Of a DNA stretch of 64,000 nucleotides, positions 1-10,050 are shown piece by piece. Under the pieces are notes generated by a model, which did no database searches, had not been told where the DNA came from, and saw nothing but the letters and a program-made list of their open reading frames with translations. The stretch is taken from the NCBI GenBank assembly GCA_958295665.1, contig OY282559.1, positions 273,711,379-273,775,378 of the forward strand, given 5' to 3'. The position numbers and the translations under genes were made by a program. Each line of letters begins with the position of its first letter. Position 1 is the stretch's first letter. The stretch is from Tipula vernalis. Lineage: Eukaryota; Arthropoda; Insecta; Diptera; Tipulidae.

Positions 1-1118
1 TACAATTTTGTAATCACGATTTACGACTAAAGCAATTTGAAGAAAGCGAACCAACCGTAAAGTTTATAAGAACTATAAATTTAGCATTCGATTTACTGAA
101 CTCGCGCAATCCCTTCGGCAAACGTTCAAAAGCACCTCTTAGTAGAAATAACGTGCAGCACTGGTAGCCTGTAATCGCAACCATTACTAAATACCTGTCC
201 TCCATTAAGTTGAATTCTGATATTTCAATTTACAGTACAAATAAAGGTACAGGTTTTTTGGGTCTTTACTTAGGACTCCTCATGATAGAAAATTTATATA
301 AAGATTACGTTGAAAAAAATTATTTGAAATATATACTTACGTACAAGCTGAGTCAAGATCACCTTGAACTATTTTTTTGCGCAATGCGTGCTAGAAGTGG
401 AAACAACAACAATCCAACATCAAGACAGTTCACCGCTGGGTATAAACAGCTTCTCGTTCATACGCAAGTAAAAAATTTCGGTGGCAATGTCGGTGAAACT
501 GATGAAACAGAGGTATTAGGTGTGTGCAGTCTTCCGGTCTCTATAAAAGATGGTAAGAAATCAGCCAGAATATATTTTAATATTGGTAATGAACTAGGTA
601 TATATATTATTTGCTTACTATAGGTGACGTCGAACATCCAATTGATATGTTTGATTTTGATGATAACGATGAAAACAGCAACTATCGACAAACTAACATG
701 CTTGTGTCTGAATTCTTGGAACAAAACATATTATCGCCATTCCAAGAAAATGTAATTGTACACATATGTAAGTGGTTATGTAGTTAGAATGGCAGAAAAA
801 ATTATTAAATGCACACCATGTATAAACTCACTCCATTCTGAGTATGGCGGAGCCCATCCTACTGCTTTAAACTTGTTATTTAAGAAAATAAGAGGAGGTC
901 TGATTATTCCGTCCAAAGATGTAACAGATCTGTGCATTATAACGAACACATATTTTAAAAATGCCAATATCAACTTGAAATTGGAAAATCAAGACGAACG
1001 GTTGGCATTACGAATTTTATGCGATTTGAATATCGGTGAATTATTTCCATCACTTCATGTCACCAATTCGATACGGAAATTGATAATAATCACATTTACA
1101 AACTTACTAAAACAATAA
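1..1118 (+). pseudogene. P-element-like (THAP9-like) transposase, C-terminal part, decayed
   Basis: This is the C-terminal half of a P-element/THAP9-type cut-and-paste transposase; the window edge removes the rest. Seen motifs: TVKFIRTINLAFDLLNSRNP near 50-115, then LTYKLSQDHLELFF and GNNNNPTSRQF near 340-430, and a YVSGYVVR block near 760, in the order used by P transposases. There is an in-frame stop near 164. A plausible 71-nt intron lies at 553-623 (GTAAGA...TATAG); splicing keeps the frame and leads into an acidic stretch (MFDFDDNDEN). A 1-nt frameshift near 755 separates this from the last block, which ends at 1118. With a stop and a frameshift it cannot be active. Family call is confident; intron call is moderate. 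Confidence 0.8.
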
Positions 1119-1738
1119 TAAAGTGTTTCATTAAAATTAAATTTTCACAACACAAATTTCACAAATTTTCACCACACACTTACGGCAACAACTAAGCCGA
1201 CTAATTATTTTTAGCCATGAATAAAATTACAAGTTTTACTTATCTTAATATATTAAATTGTTCTTTTATTCAATCACAGCCATTTCTCAATTGTATTACA
1301 AAACAATTCAACAAATTTTACAAATGATTGTATGTACATAGTAAACAATATTTGTATATGTTCGAATTTTGACGTTTCACTAGAATTTTTTTTGTGTTTT
1401 GATTTATTTTACAGGCGTGTATTGAAAATTTCAAGAAAAATAGTTTGAAAAAATTTAAATATTTTCCGAAAATAAGTAGCGCAATGTTTGAATAGTTCAA
1501 ATAATGCTTCAGTTAATTAATCAGTCTTAAAATCTTTGTATGTTTAATGATTTTAGCGCAAGTTTAATGTTAAAAAAATTATTTTCGTATCCAGTACGGC
1601 TCTTTTTCGGAATTAACTTTTTAGAGTGTGCGGCATATATAAAATGAGTGGTGCAACTAGAAGAAAAAAGTTCTACCATTCGTTTGGGTTGTTTATTATG
1701 ATAAATATTTTGCATGTCGTCTCCATGTATTACATCTC
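1119..1738. other. AT-rich spacer, nothing recognised
   Basis: AT-rich DNA between the P-like remnant and the THAP/DDE element. Short open stretches on both strands have no recognisable motif. It may include terminal sequence of either neighbouring element, but I could not find matching inverted repeats. Confidence 0.5.
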
Positions 1739-3151
1739 AGTGTTTAATATAGGATTACTTAGGTTAACTAAACTACAAATAATATTAAATACATCATCTA
1801 TTGCTGGAAATAGACAGTGATCGATTCTATTTTATATGTAAAATTTTATAAATTTTAATGCGCTGGATTGCTCTTTCCACATGCACCCGCGCTGCGGCTA
1901 TCGAGGTGTTGTAAATCGTCTCGTCCTTATTCGTTTCGAATCCATAAATGTTGGGCGGTATAATTTGACTCTTTTCAATTTTAAATCAATTTCGATAGCA
2001 AAGCCTTTGTCTACCATTACAACATCATTACTTCCTAATAATTCAATTAAATTCTCCTCATTGAAGATATGTTTGTCGGATGCCTTTCCCGTGTATCCTT
2101 GACTGATATATGTTATAAGTCCTGCTGGGCTTACAGCAACCAGAAACTTCACTGTATTCCTTCCTTTATAATGGGAATAAGTTGTAACCTTACATTTAAG
2201 GCAATTTGTCTGGCTGATCTCGATTTCTGTACAATCGAGTACAGCTCTCACATCCGAATTTTTTTTAAAATAGGTGCGAATGTTCATCAATATTTCTTCT
2301 TTAGATGGCCAGTAAATCAAGGATTTTAATCCTGCTCTTATTACGGGTAACATTTGTCTGAAATATTTAATACATGTTGGTATTGACACTCTGAATAAAA
2401 CTGAAAAATCTAAGTTTTGCTTATCAGCACTAGCAGAATCTTTAATTTTTTGGAAAACTGGCTCTGAAAGATATTGCTGTACATCTCAGGTTCCAAATCT
2501 ATTTTTTTGATGCTATTCTCTATCAACTGAATAGTATGTGCGTCGTTTAATGACGTCATGATATTCAATTGAGAACTCGTTGTAATTAAATCATCAACTG
2601 TGACTTGAGAATTTCGAGCAATATCCCTGTCTATAATGCAATCCAAAATCATGGTTGTTTGAATTCCAGTATCAACGAATTCTTTTACTTTAGGTTCTTC
2701 AACATCGTGTTTCTTGACGATTGCTGTTTCGTCAGCCGCTGTTATTTGCAGAACGTTAACTACATTTTGATCGTTCAGTAATCGCAAGCTTCTTGGTTTT
2801 GCTGGTGGCTTCGAAAATTTTAATTTATGAAGGTTTTTAGAAGGCACGGCAGTTTTCTTTAAATAGTGTTTATTTAACTCGCCTAAAAAAAATGATGTTA
2901 TGTAACATTTTTATTACAAAAATACAAATTGTTGCTAATAAATTCTTACTTTTGTAATCAGTATTCTCAAAATGGCTTGAACAAACGAAATATTTTTTTC
3001 TGATGGGCAGAGGTATCCGAGTTGCATGAAGCCATTGTTTTTTTAATCCAACATCCTTCGGAAATTGATGAAGTGCAATTTTGTTTATCTTGTCGCAATA
3101 ATTATGGCATTCAAACACAGAACACATTCTGTTGCTTTTAAGTTTAGCCAT
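1739..3151 (-). pseudogene. THAP-domain DDE transposase (ISL2EU/IS4EU-like), decayed
   Basis: A DNA-transposon transposase with an N-terminal THAP zinc finger and a DDE_Tnp_4-type catalytic domain. Exon 1 (3151-2950) starts with ATG and carries the THAP C2CH pattern (CSVFECHNYC ... FPKD ... W ... CSSHFE). An intron at 2949-2883 (67 nt, GTAAGA...TTTTAG) splices in phase to exon 2, which supplies the THAP-closing AVPSKNL box. After a coiled linker the core follows: a helix-turn-helix-like segment, LDCTEIEI (first Asp), TGKASDKHIF (second), VMVDKGF (third) and, after a frameshift near 1920, RVHVERAIQRIK and a tail to about 1739. Another frameshift lies near 2485. This domain order matches ISL2EU-type transposases. 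It is broken and so inactive; flanking TIRs were not identified. Confidence 0.8.
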
Positions 3152-3653
3152 TCTTAAATAAATTTAAATACAATTTGAAGGCGGTTATATAACGATGTCA
3201 GGTTGTGAATATTAAATTATTGTGAAATATAACTATTTTGTTAATTATTCGAACAGGACACTATTTTAATATGCAGTTTGACACATAAACAAATGTTCAT
3301 CACCATTGGCTCTAGTTCGAATAAGGTCCGCCAGATTTCAGCCACTTTGCGTTAAAAGGCGAATATAGTAGTATAGAAACAATCAATGAATAATGAGTTT
3401 GTTTCTCCCTCAGTTGTACATATCGATGGTATTGAATAAAAGCGGCTTAACTTATAAAATTTTTCCAGTTACTTATCTGCCTCCCATTTTCCCGCCTACT
3501 AAAAAAGCAGATTGAATTTTTCACAATATGATTCACAAATGATTAGTAAATCAAATTTGGAAAAAATTGATTTTTTGAGTTTTGCTGGTTTTCTTGTATG
3601 CCATCGATCTGTATAATATTCACGAAACAAATTCAAAACAAAACTAAACTAAA
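3152..3653. other. Spacer upstream of the THAP transposase
   Basis: Non-coding DNA between the minus-strand THAP transposase start and the left TIR of the next element. It holds the dispersed repeat at 3370-3460. If that repeat belongs to the THAP element, this stretch would be its 5' end and promoter. Confidence 0.5.
3370..3460 (+). repeat. Dispersed ~90-bp repeat, copy 1 (inverted partner at 20401-20490)
   Basis: By eye, this stretch matches the reverse complement of 20401-20490 over most of its length. Shared blocks include TCAATGAATAATGAGTTTG and CAGTTGTACATATCGATGG. It contains a TATCGAT core. Confidence 0.75.
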
Positions 3654-3686
3654 CGCCGTGCGAGTATTAAAGTGTCATATAGACCA
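3654..3686 (+). repeat. Left terminal inverted repeat of copy A
   Basis: Begins CGCCGTGCGAGTATTAA and pairs with 6777-6809 on the opposite strand with four mismatches. Confidence 0.85.
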
Positions 3687-4256
3687 CTTTTTCCGAAAAT
3701 GCGTTATGAATGTATTCCTACTAATTCGACTGCGCTCTTTCAGAATCTTATTTTTCAGATTTTTATTTGTTTGTCCTACTAGACCAAAAATGCTTGTTTT
3801 TTTCATGATGTTTTGTATTTAATTGTCCTATAACTCATTTTACTGTGAAATAGTACAAGTTTCCATAACACTTTCACATGAATGTGCTTTTATTATTAAA
3901 TGTCACATATCCCAAATATATGGATATAGAACAAACACTTTTAAAAAACAATTTTTTCTAAAATGTACTATATCCATATAAATATTGGATATAGGACTCA
4001 ACATTTTTAATTCACTAAATTGTTGTTTTTTTGCTTTTGTCCCTTATCCAATGCAAAAATACGTTATTTACCGAAACTATATACGGATGTCGCTTTAGTC
4101 AAAATATTTAGTTTTCGTAAATCTCTCGGCGCTCGCACATCGATAAAAAAAATTAATAATGAGTTTATTAAGGTAATTTTTAATTGTAATTTATTTTAAT
4201 ATTACTAATAAATTAAATTAATAATATTTCGCGATGGACCATCACCAGTCCGATCG

Positions 4257-6270
4257 ATGCAACCGAGTGTTGAACGGTAAATAAGTTAAAATATTTATAC
4301 ATATTATATTAATACAAAGTTAGAACAAACAAATTTTTCTTTTACATTACGTTGATTCGAATAATGTTTTCAGAATACTAGCTGAGCACCAGTCCAGCTC
4401 TATTTTAACTATATTTGGAGACGACTCGATAGACAATCCTAACTTCGAGCCAGGCAATGAGGATATAGAGGAAGAGGATTTGAAAGTCGGAGCAAATAAA
4501 CTCGTTGGCGACGTTGCCTCAAATCAAAAATCATTGCTTCAACCCAGAAACGTAAGAGAAACTGGAACTCCAACTCGTAAACGCAAAGTTAACAAAATTA
4601 ATTGGAAAAATCAGATCTTGTCAAGGAAACGTCAGACAGGGAAAGAATATATAAATATGAAAGGAAAAACAGTTCCTGCAAAATGTGTGAAAACGCCGGT
4701 ATGTGATAAAGCCTGTCCAAATAATTGTACAACAAGCTTTACGGAATCATTCAGAAAACAAATCCACAGTGATTTCTGGGTATTGTCTGATGTGGAAAAA
4801 AAAATATTTTATACAAAATATGTAACTGTGGTACCTATTAAACGAAAGAGAACGACTTCCGAAACAAAATTCGTTCAATTATTTCCTGCAGCATGGCAAA
4901 CAGCAGCTGAGAGTATGTCGATCATTTTTTCTAACCACATTGTCCATATCTCAGCGAATAATCTATTATTTTCTATTATTTTTTTAAAAATAATTTTGAT
5001 CCGGCCACTGGGGTACCAAAACCATTCATAAAAGGGAAGGATACGAAGAAAACTGTGAGTAATGCACTTATTAAAATAATTCGACATCATATTGAAACGT
5101 TTCCTTGCATCGATTCCCATTATTTGAGAGCTGATACACAGAGGCAATATCTCGAAGCTGGTCTTTCAATTAAAAAAATGTTTAAATTGTTCAAATCTGA
5201 AAATAGATTAGATAATATTAAATATCATACCTTTATAAAAATCTTTAACACTGAGTACAACCTATCATTTTTCGTGCCCAAAAAGGATATATGCGACACG
5301 TGCTGTAAGTTTCAAAGTGCATGAAATTTAAATGACAAACAAACCGCGGAATATTTAAAACACAAGGAACTTAATGAAAATGCCAAAGAACGCAAAAAGG
5401 CAGATAAGGAGTTAGCTCAACTCGATTTAACTGTGGCAATTATTTCTTATGATCTACAAAATGTTTTTAACCTGCCAAAGGGAAATGTATCCAATTTTTT
5501 TATAAAAGAAAGCTGAATTTGTACAATTTAACTGGATATTGTCATTTAAACGGCGTAACATACTGTTCCATTTGGTATGAGAGCCAAAGCGGACGTACAG
5601 GAAATGACTTGAATGCTGTTGTGAAAGATATTCCAACGATGAGAAAAATTATTCTGTGGTCTGATTCTTGTGTTCCGCAGAATCGGAATCGTATCACATC
5701 ACTAGCGTTGTTGAAATTTTGTGAAAATAATCACGTGCACACAATAATTCAACGTTTTTCTGTACCAGGGGATTCCCGGGTACAAGAAGTCGACGCAGTG
5801 CACAGTGTAATTGAAAGGCATCTGAAGCATATAGAATATCTTAGTCCTGTCTCTCTTTTGCGGCATTTAAGAGCAATGGACTATGACAAAGTTCTTTTAA
5901 GATTGAGGTAGATGCACGCAAATGATTTTTATAATTACAACAAGGCCGAACTAGGACTTAATTTTAGTTCTGTAAGATTCACAGTGTCTACGGAATTATT
6001 ATTTGCAAAGCAGGATTTACTTTCAATTAAATTTAAAAAAAAAATTATCAGGACACCGAACAGTATGATACAATCCCATTGATGTTCGGAGGCAATCGAA
6101 AAATCAAGCCAAATCTAACAAAGCTTCCTTTAGTACCAATGCTGAATTCCCCTGGAGTAATTTCAAAAGAAAAAAGCAAGAACATCGAGTCAATGCTATG
6201 CTTTATGCCAGCTATTGATGATGTCCAGTTTTACAGGGCTATATTAAAATTGCCGGACAGCCATCAATAG
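4257..6270 (+). pseudogene. DUF7869-like putative DDE transposase, copy A
   Basis: Probable transposase of the surrounding TIR element. A small first exon (ATG at 4257, ending 4276) splices over a 97-nt intron (4277-4373) in phase to an exon starting RILAEH and rich in acidic residues. Then comes a Cys-rich segment (CVKTPVCDKACPNNC near 4690-4730), TESFRKQIHSDFW, a block near 5055-5324 ending VPKKDICDTCCKF, and the catalytic-looking core: YDLQNVFNLP (~5452), WSDSCVPQNRN (~5660) and QEVDAVHSVIE (~5788). A C-terminal piece lies at 6079-6270. Frameshifts near 4915-5000 and 5500 and stops near 5322 and 5909 break it. The same motifs recur at 31.9-34.1 kb and 45.0-46.9 kb. Family naming (DUF7869; possibly Sola-like) is from memory. 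Confidence 0.7.
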
Positions 6271-6776
6271 TAAGAGCATAATCTTACCTACTTATAAAAA
6301 AAATTAAGTACTGAAATCTATAGTCTGAGTTGACATTACCGTATTCGGGATATTTATTTTATATTTTTGATAGATCTTTATAAACGTTGAAATGTTTTTT
6401 AATATTTTATTTATATTTTGTTAATGTATTATTTTAATATTATTTGAAATAAAAAATTTTATGTTTTTGTTTAAAAAAAAAAATGTGGTATTTAATTATT
6501 CGTGTCCTGTATCCATTGAAATTTAGAATTACCGAAAACAAACAAAAATTAGGTTTTACAAATATATGGGATGTGTCCTATATCCATTTTTGCCTCTCTT
6601 CTGTAAATATTTTTTCTTCTTCAAGGGATAACACTATATCAACATTTTTTACTTGGTTTTAATTATAGAAAGGGTTAATCAAATAATTAAAATTATCATC
6701 AACTGCAAATTTTTCCGGGAAAGCATATAGATTTTCATTAAATGTTAAAATTTCGATTTCTAAACAATTTTACAAA

Positions 6777-6809
6777 TGGCGTATAGGACACATTAATACT
6801 CGCACGGCG
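6777..6809 (-). repeat. Right terminal inverted repeat of copy A
   Basis: The reverse complement begins CGCCGTGCGAGTATTAA and matches 3654-3686 at 29 of 33 positions. Confidence 0.85.
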
Positions 6810-6999
6810 TAATGTCTATGGTGTTTATGTAAATTAGTGTTAAATATTATCAAAACATCATGATGTAATAAGCAAATGCTAGGTTGCGTTTTTTAGTAAA
6901 ACATGAACAATGTAAGCATTTTATTTTTTTTTGTTGGGGCAACAGAATTAGGGAAGATATTTTTGGACGGACCGAAAGCAGCTCTACACTCAGAAAAAT

Positions 7000-8162
7000 C
7001 CATTGACTAAATCTAAAGAAAATATGTCTACAGAATGTTGCTATATGGAATATCTTAAAAACAATGGAAAAATATTTGAGCTAATGGAATTTTACCTCAA
7101 TGAAAAGACATTTTGCTTAGATATTAAAATAGTGTTGACCTTTTAAATTAAGACAACTTATTAATTTTAACGACACAATTTTACTTAAAATTACGCTGGT
7201 TTGATTTTTGAAACTAAGAATAGTTTTTTAGTATCAATACAAATTTATTATTAATTATAATAAGATTATAGCTGAAATCTCTGATTACCAATCTTAAATA
7301 AAGTTTTGTTCTCGTTATTAATCAACCAAATTTAAACTCGATTCCAAATGGTAGGGTATTATTGTGTCTAACAGCGTATGCTATGTTTACTACCCAAAAT
7401 ATTCTAACAAGTTCTATAATTCGTTATTTAATATTCGGTTTCCTTCCATTTATTAAGGCTGAACATAAACTCAAGAATGGGTATGATACCGGTTGACTTC
7501 ATTGACTTCAACGTAATGCCCATATGTGGCTAAATTTTGATATCATTTTGCATTTAAAGTTTATTTTATTAGTATAGTTTATGTTTTAAGTAATGAAACC
7601 ACAACCGACAAGACAACCTTAAAAAGCAATGCCTAACCGGAATGAGCATTTTTACCAAACTTATATAACATATAAGTTATATACATATTTATTATACATA
7701 TTTTAAATAATGGCTTATATCTTTATTCTATGCGTTATGGGTTAAATACTTTGTGAAACTTAGAAACAGATATTAACGGTGAATATTCCTTATCGCCTTC
7801 AAATAAAAGCAGTCTGGCATTAATGTAAGGAGATTATTTACTGAAACCAAAGGCACACTCTTTGATTTAAAGATATATTTAATGAGTTTCCACGAAAATA
7901 AAAAATAAATTTCGTAAAAAATTTTATTGTTCTCTCTTTTTCTCTCACTATCATTTTAAATTAGTTATTTTAGTGTATTTCTCATTTGAGTTAAGCGTGT
8001 GGTGCATTCATCATTAAAATTTGTGCAATTGTTATCTATTTTAATCAAAAAGTGATTGTAGTTTGGTAATAGATTTATTGGTTTATTTAAAATTACACAT
8101 ATTTTAGTGAAAATCTATTCTATATAATATTATTCAAGTGTAAATAAATAGTATTTAAAAAT
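7000..8162 (+). other. 5' non-coding region of the CMC-like element
   Basis: AT-rich leader between the left end and the first ATG. Several TTTAAATTAAG-like subterminal motifs occur (7140-7160, 7290-7300). No coding sequence was seen. A promoter must lie here if the gene is transcribed, but I cannot place one. Confidence 0.45.
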
Positions 8163-10007
8163 ATGAGTGAAAATAATATTAATGTGGACATGAATGAAAT
8201 ACCGTTATCTTCCGTCGAATATTCTGGAGATATTCTTGTAATTGAAACACGTTTTGTTGAAGTATTTCAATTACTTAAATCGTGGGAATTGGACAAATAT
8301 TTTGAAAGATTTCAATGTAAGTATATTTTGTACTTAAGTTTTTGAATAATTAATTTTTAATAATTATTTCTTTTCTCATCTTTTTGATGTTAAAAAATTA
8401 CTGGATACAACTCACTTAGGACGGAGTATAATTAACTGTTATAAAAACAACACCAGCTTGAATGATAATTATAGAAATAGTTTAACCCAACTTATCGTAG
8501 AACAACTTGTCCATCAAAACACATTTACAGTAAAGCCAGCTCACTTTAAAAGTTTAAGTCAACAAATCGGAAAAATTTTTCCGAAAGAAAACGAGGTAAG
8601 CTAATTTTCAGTTTATGCGTTTTGACCAATAGCGTTTTCTTTTATCTCTAAGCTGTAAATTTGTTTTGTGTACCAATAAATTACAGCTTAAGACATATTC
8701 AGATTCCGCGGAATTAAAATAGAAAAACCGTTAAGCATATGTTATATTTTTTTCATTTTACAGGATATATATTACTTCCACCGTAAAAACACAAAACCTG
8801 GAGGGCTTATGTATAATAAATACCATAATTGTCTAACAAAATTTAGAAAATTAGATCCTAATTTTAAAAAGAACTCTGCGTCTACATCCAAGGCTTCAGA
8901 AAATCTAATTGAAATTGCAGAAAACGAAAAAAATCTAAGTAATTTTGATTAATCAATATTTAGTCACTAATTTGAAATTTTATTATTTTATTCCAACCTC
9001 CATATTTCACAGCTTTTGACGATACGGAACTTAAATCTAAACAAAATTGGTTAAATAACAACATCGAGCCGATTGACACTATTTTTAAATATTGGAAAGA
9101 AACCGCGAAATATCGGGAGCTTCATTTAAAGAAAAGTAAAATTATAGATATTGTGCAGCAATGGAAGTTGTATAAACAATCTTTTGGACATACTTTGGTA
9201 ATTTTTTTTAACTATATATGTTTAAGTAGTAATAACTACTGTTGATCTTAATTTTATACGACAGGTTGAAATTGATTTCCAACATATTTACAATGGAAAA
9301 GAGCAATATTTATTTGACAAATGGAAAGAATTTTCTAAACAAGCACCCATATTTTTTAAAGAAAAATTGAAGGGTTGTTCAAGTGTGAATTTGCTTCACC
9401 AATTAGCTGAGACCACTGTTACAGAAGGTAGAAAATCTTTAAATTATAAATTACCTAAATCTTACAGAGTTGTTTTCTTTTTTCTTTAGATTCGTTAAAC
9501 GTTAACATATTTCTTTTGTTACACGCAATCATAACACCTACGCACAGAAGTGTCGTCATCGAAGCCAACTCCAGTAAAAAGAGAATCTTAAAAGCAACAA
9601 TTAAGGATTTACAAAATAGCTGTGTTTATCTCGTTAAAACGTCCAATGATGTAAATGTCAAAATAATAGATTTAATTGATAGTGCATATAAAGCTAAAAA
9701 AACTATTCAGCCATTTATAATAGTACTAGGTAATGACTTTTTTAATATAAGAGGATTTTATGTATATGTTAATGATATAATTTATGAAGTTCCAACTTTT
9801 TTAAAAGCAATAGATATTTGCTTTAAGCTTTTTCACATTTTTCATTTAAAATATCCAGTGGAGTCAGTTTTATGTTGGACTTTTATTCAAAACTTTTTCT
9901 ACGAAATTTATTTACCCACCGATCCTAAAAATTCCAAATTAATAACCGCAATAGATTATTTTGCTGAAAAATGTGTTTTTACTTCCGACTTGCTTGTAAT
10001 TAATTAA
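8163..10007 (+). CDS. SAMD3-like SAM-domain protein of a DNA transposon, multi-exon
   Basis: Accessory protein of the surrounding element, of the type often annotated 'sterile alpha motif domain-containing protein 3-like'. Exon 1 (ATG 8163 to 8316) encodes the start of a SAM domain (FQLLKSWELDKYFERF). Exon 2 (about 8370-8595) carries VKKLLDTTHLGRSIINCYKN, a conserved block after the SAM domain. Exons follow at 8764-8938 (GGLMYNKYHN), 9013-9197, 9265-9427 and 9490-10007, ending in TAA. Introns 8596-8763, 8939-9012, 9198-9264 and 9428-9489 are GT...AG and all keep phase. The first junction is unclear: donor GTAAGTA at 8317 is good but no suitable acceptor was found, so part of the SAM domain may be lost. 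Function is not established; a DNA-binding or transposase-partner role is inference. Confidence 0.7.
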
Positions 10008-10050
10008 AACCTTAAAATATTTTTGACACTTAATCTAATTGAATATAAAA

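Larger units (their letters stand above)
3654..6809 (+). mobile_element. DNA transposon with 33-bp TIRs, copy A of a DUF7869-like DDE family
   Basis: The element is bounded by inverted repeats starting CGCCGTGCGAGTATTAA at both ends, matching at 29 of 33 positions. Inside each end are further inverted short motifs (ATATCCAT / GGATATAGGAC near 3910-4000 and 6500-6590). It encodes one transposase-like gene on the plus strand. The flanks are TAAA on the left and TAAT on the right, so a 3-4-bp TA-rich target duplication is possible but not proven. At 3.16 kb it looks complete in length though the gene is broken. Confidence 0.78.

Noticed and set aside
586..623. 38-nt intron in the P-like transposase
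   Set aside because: A GTAATG donor here would give an unusually short intron; the GTAAGA donor at 553 gives a normal 71-nt intron with a better signal and the same acceptor.
3598..3822. Small protein across the left TIR of copy A
   Set aside because: The frame crosses an element boundary, has no motif and uses TE terminal sequence; chance open frame.
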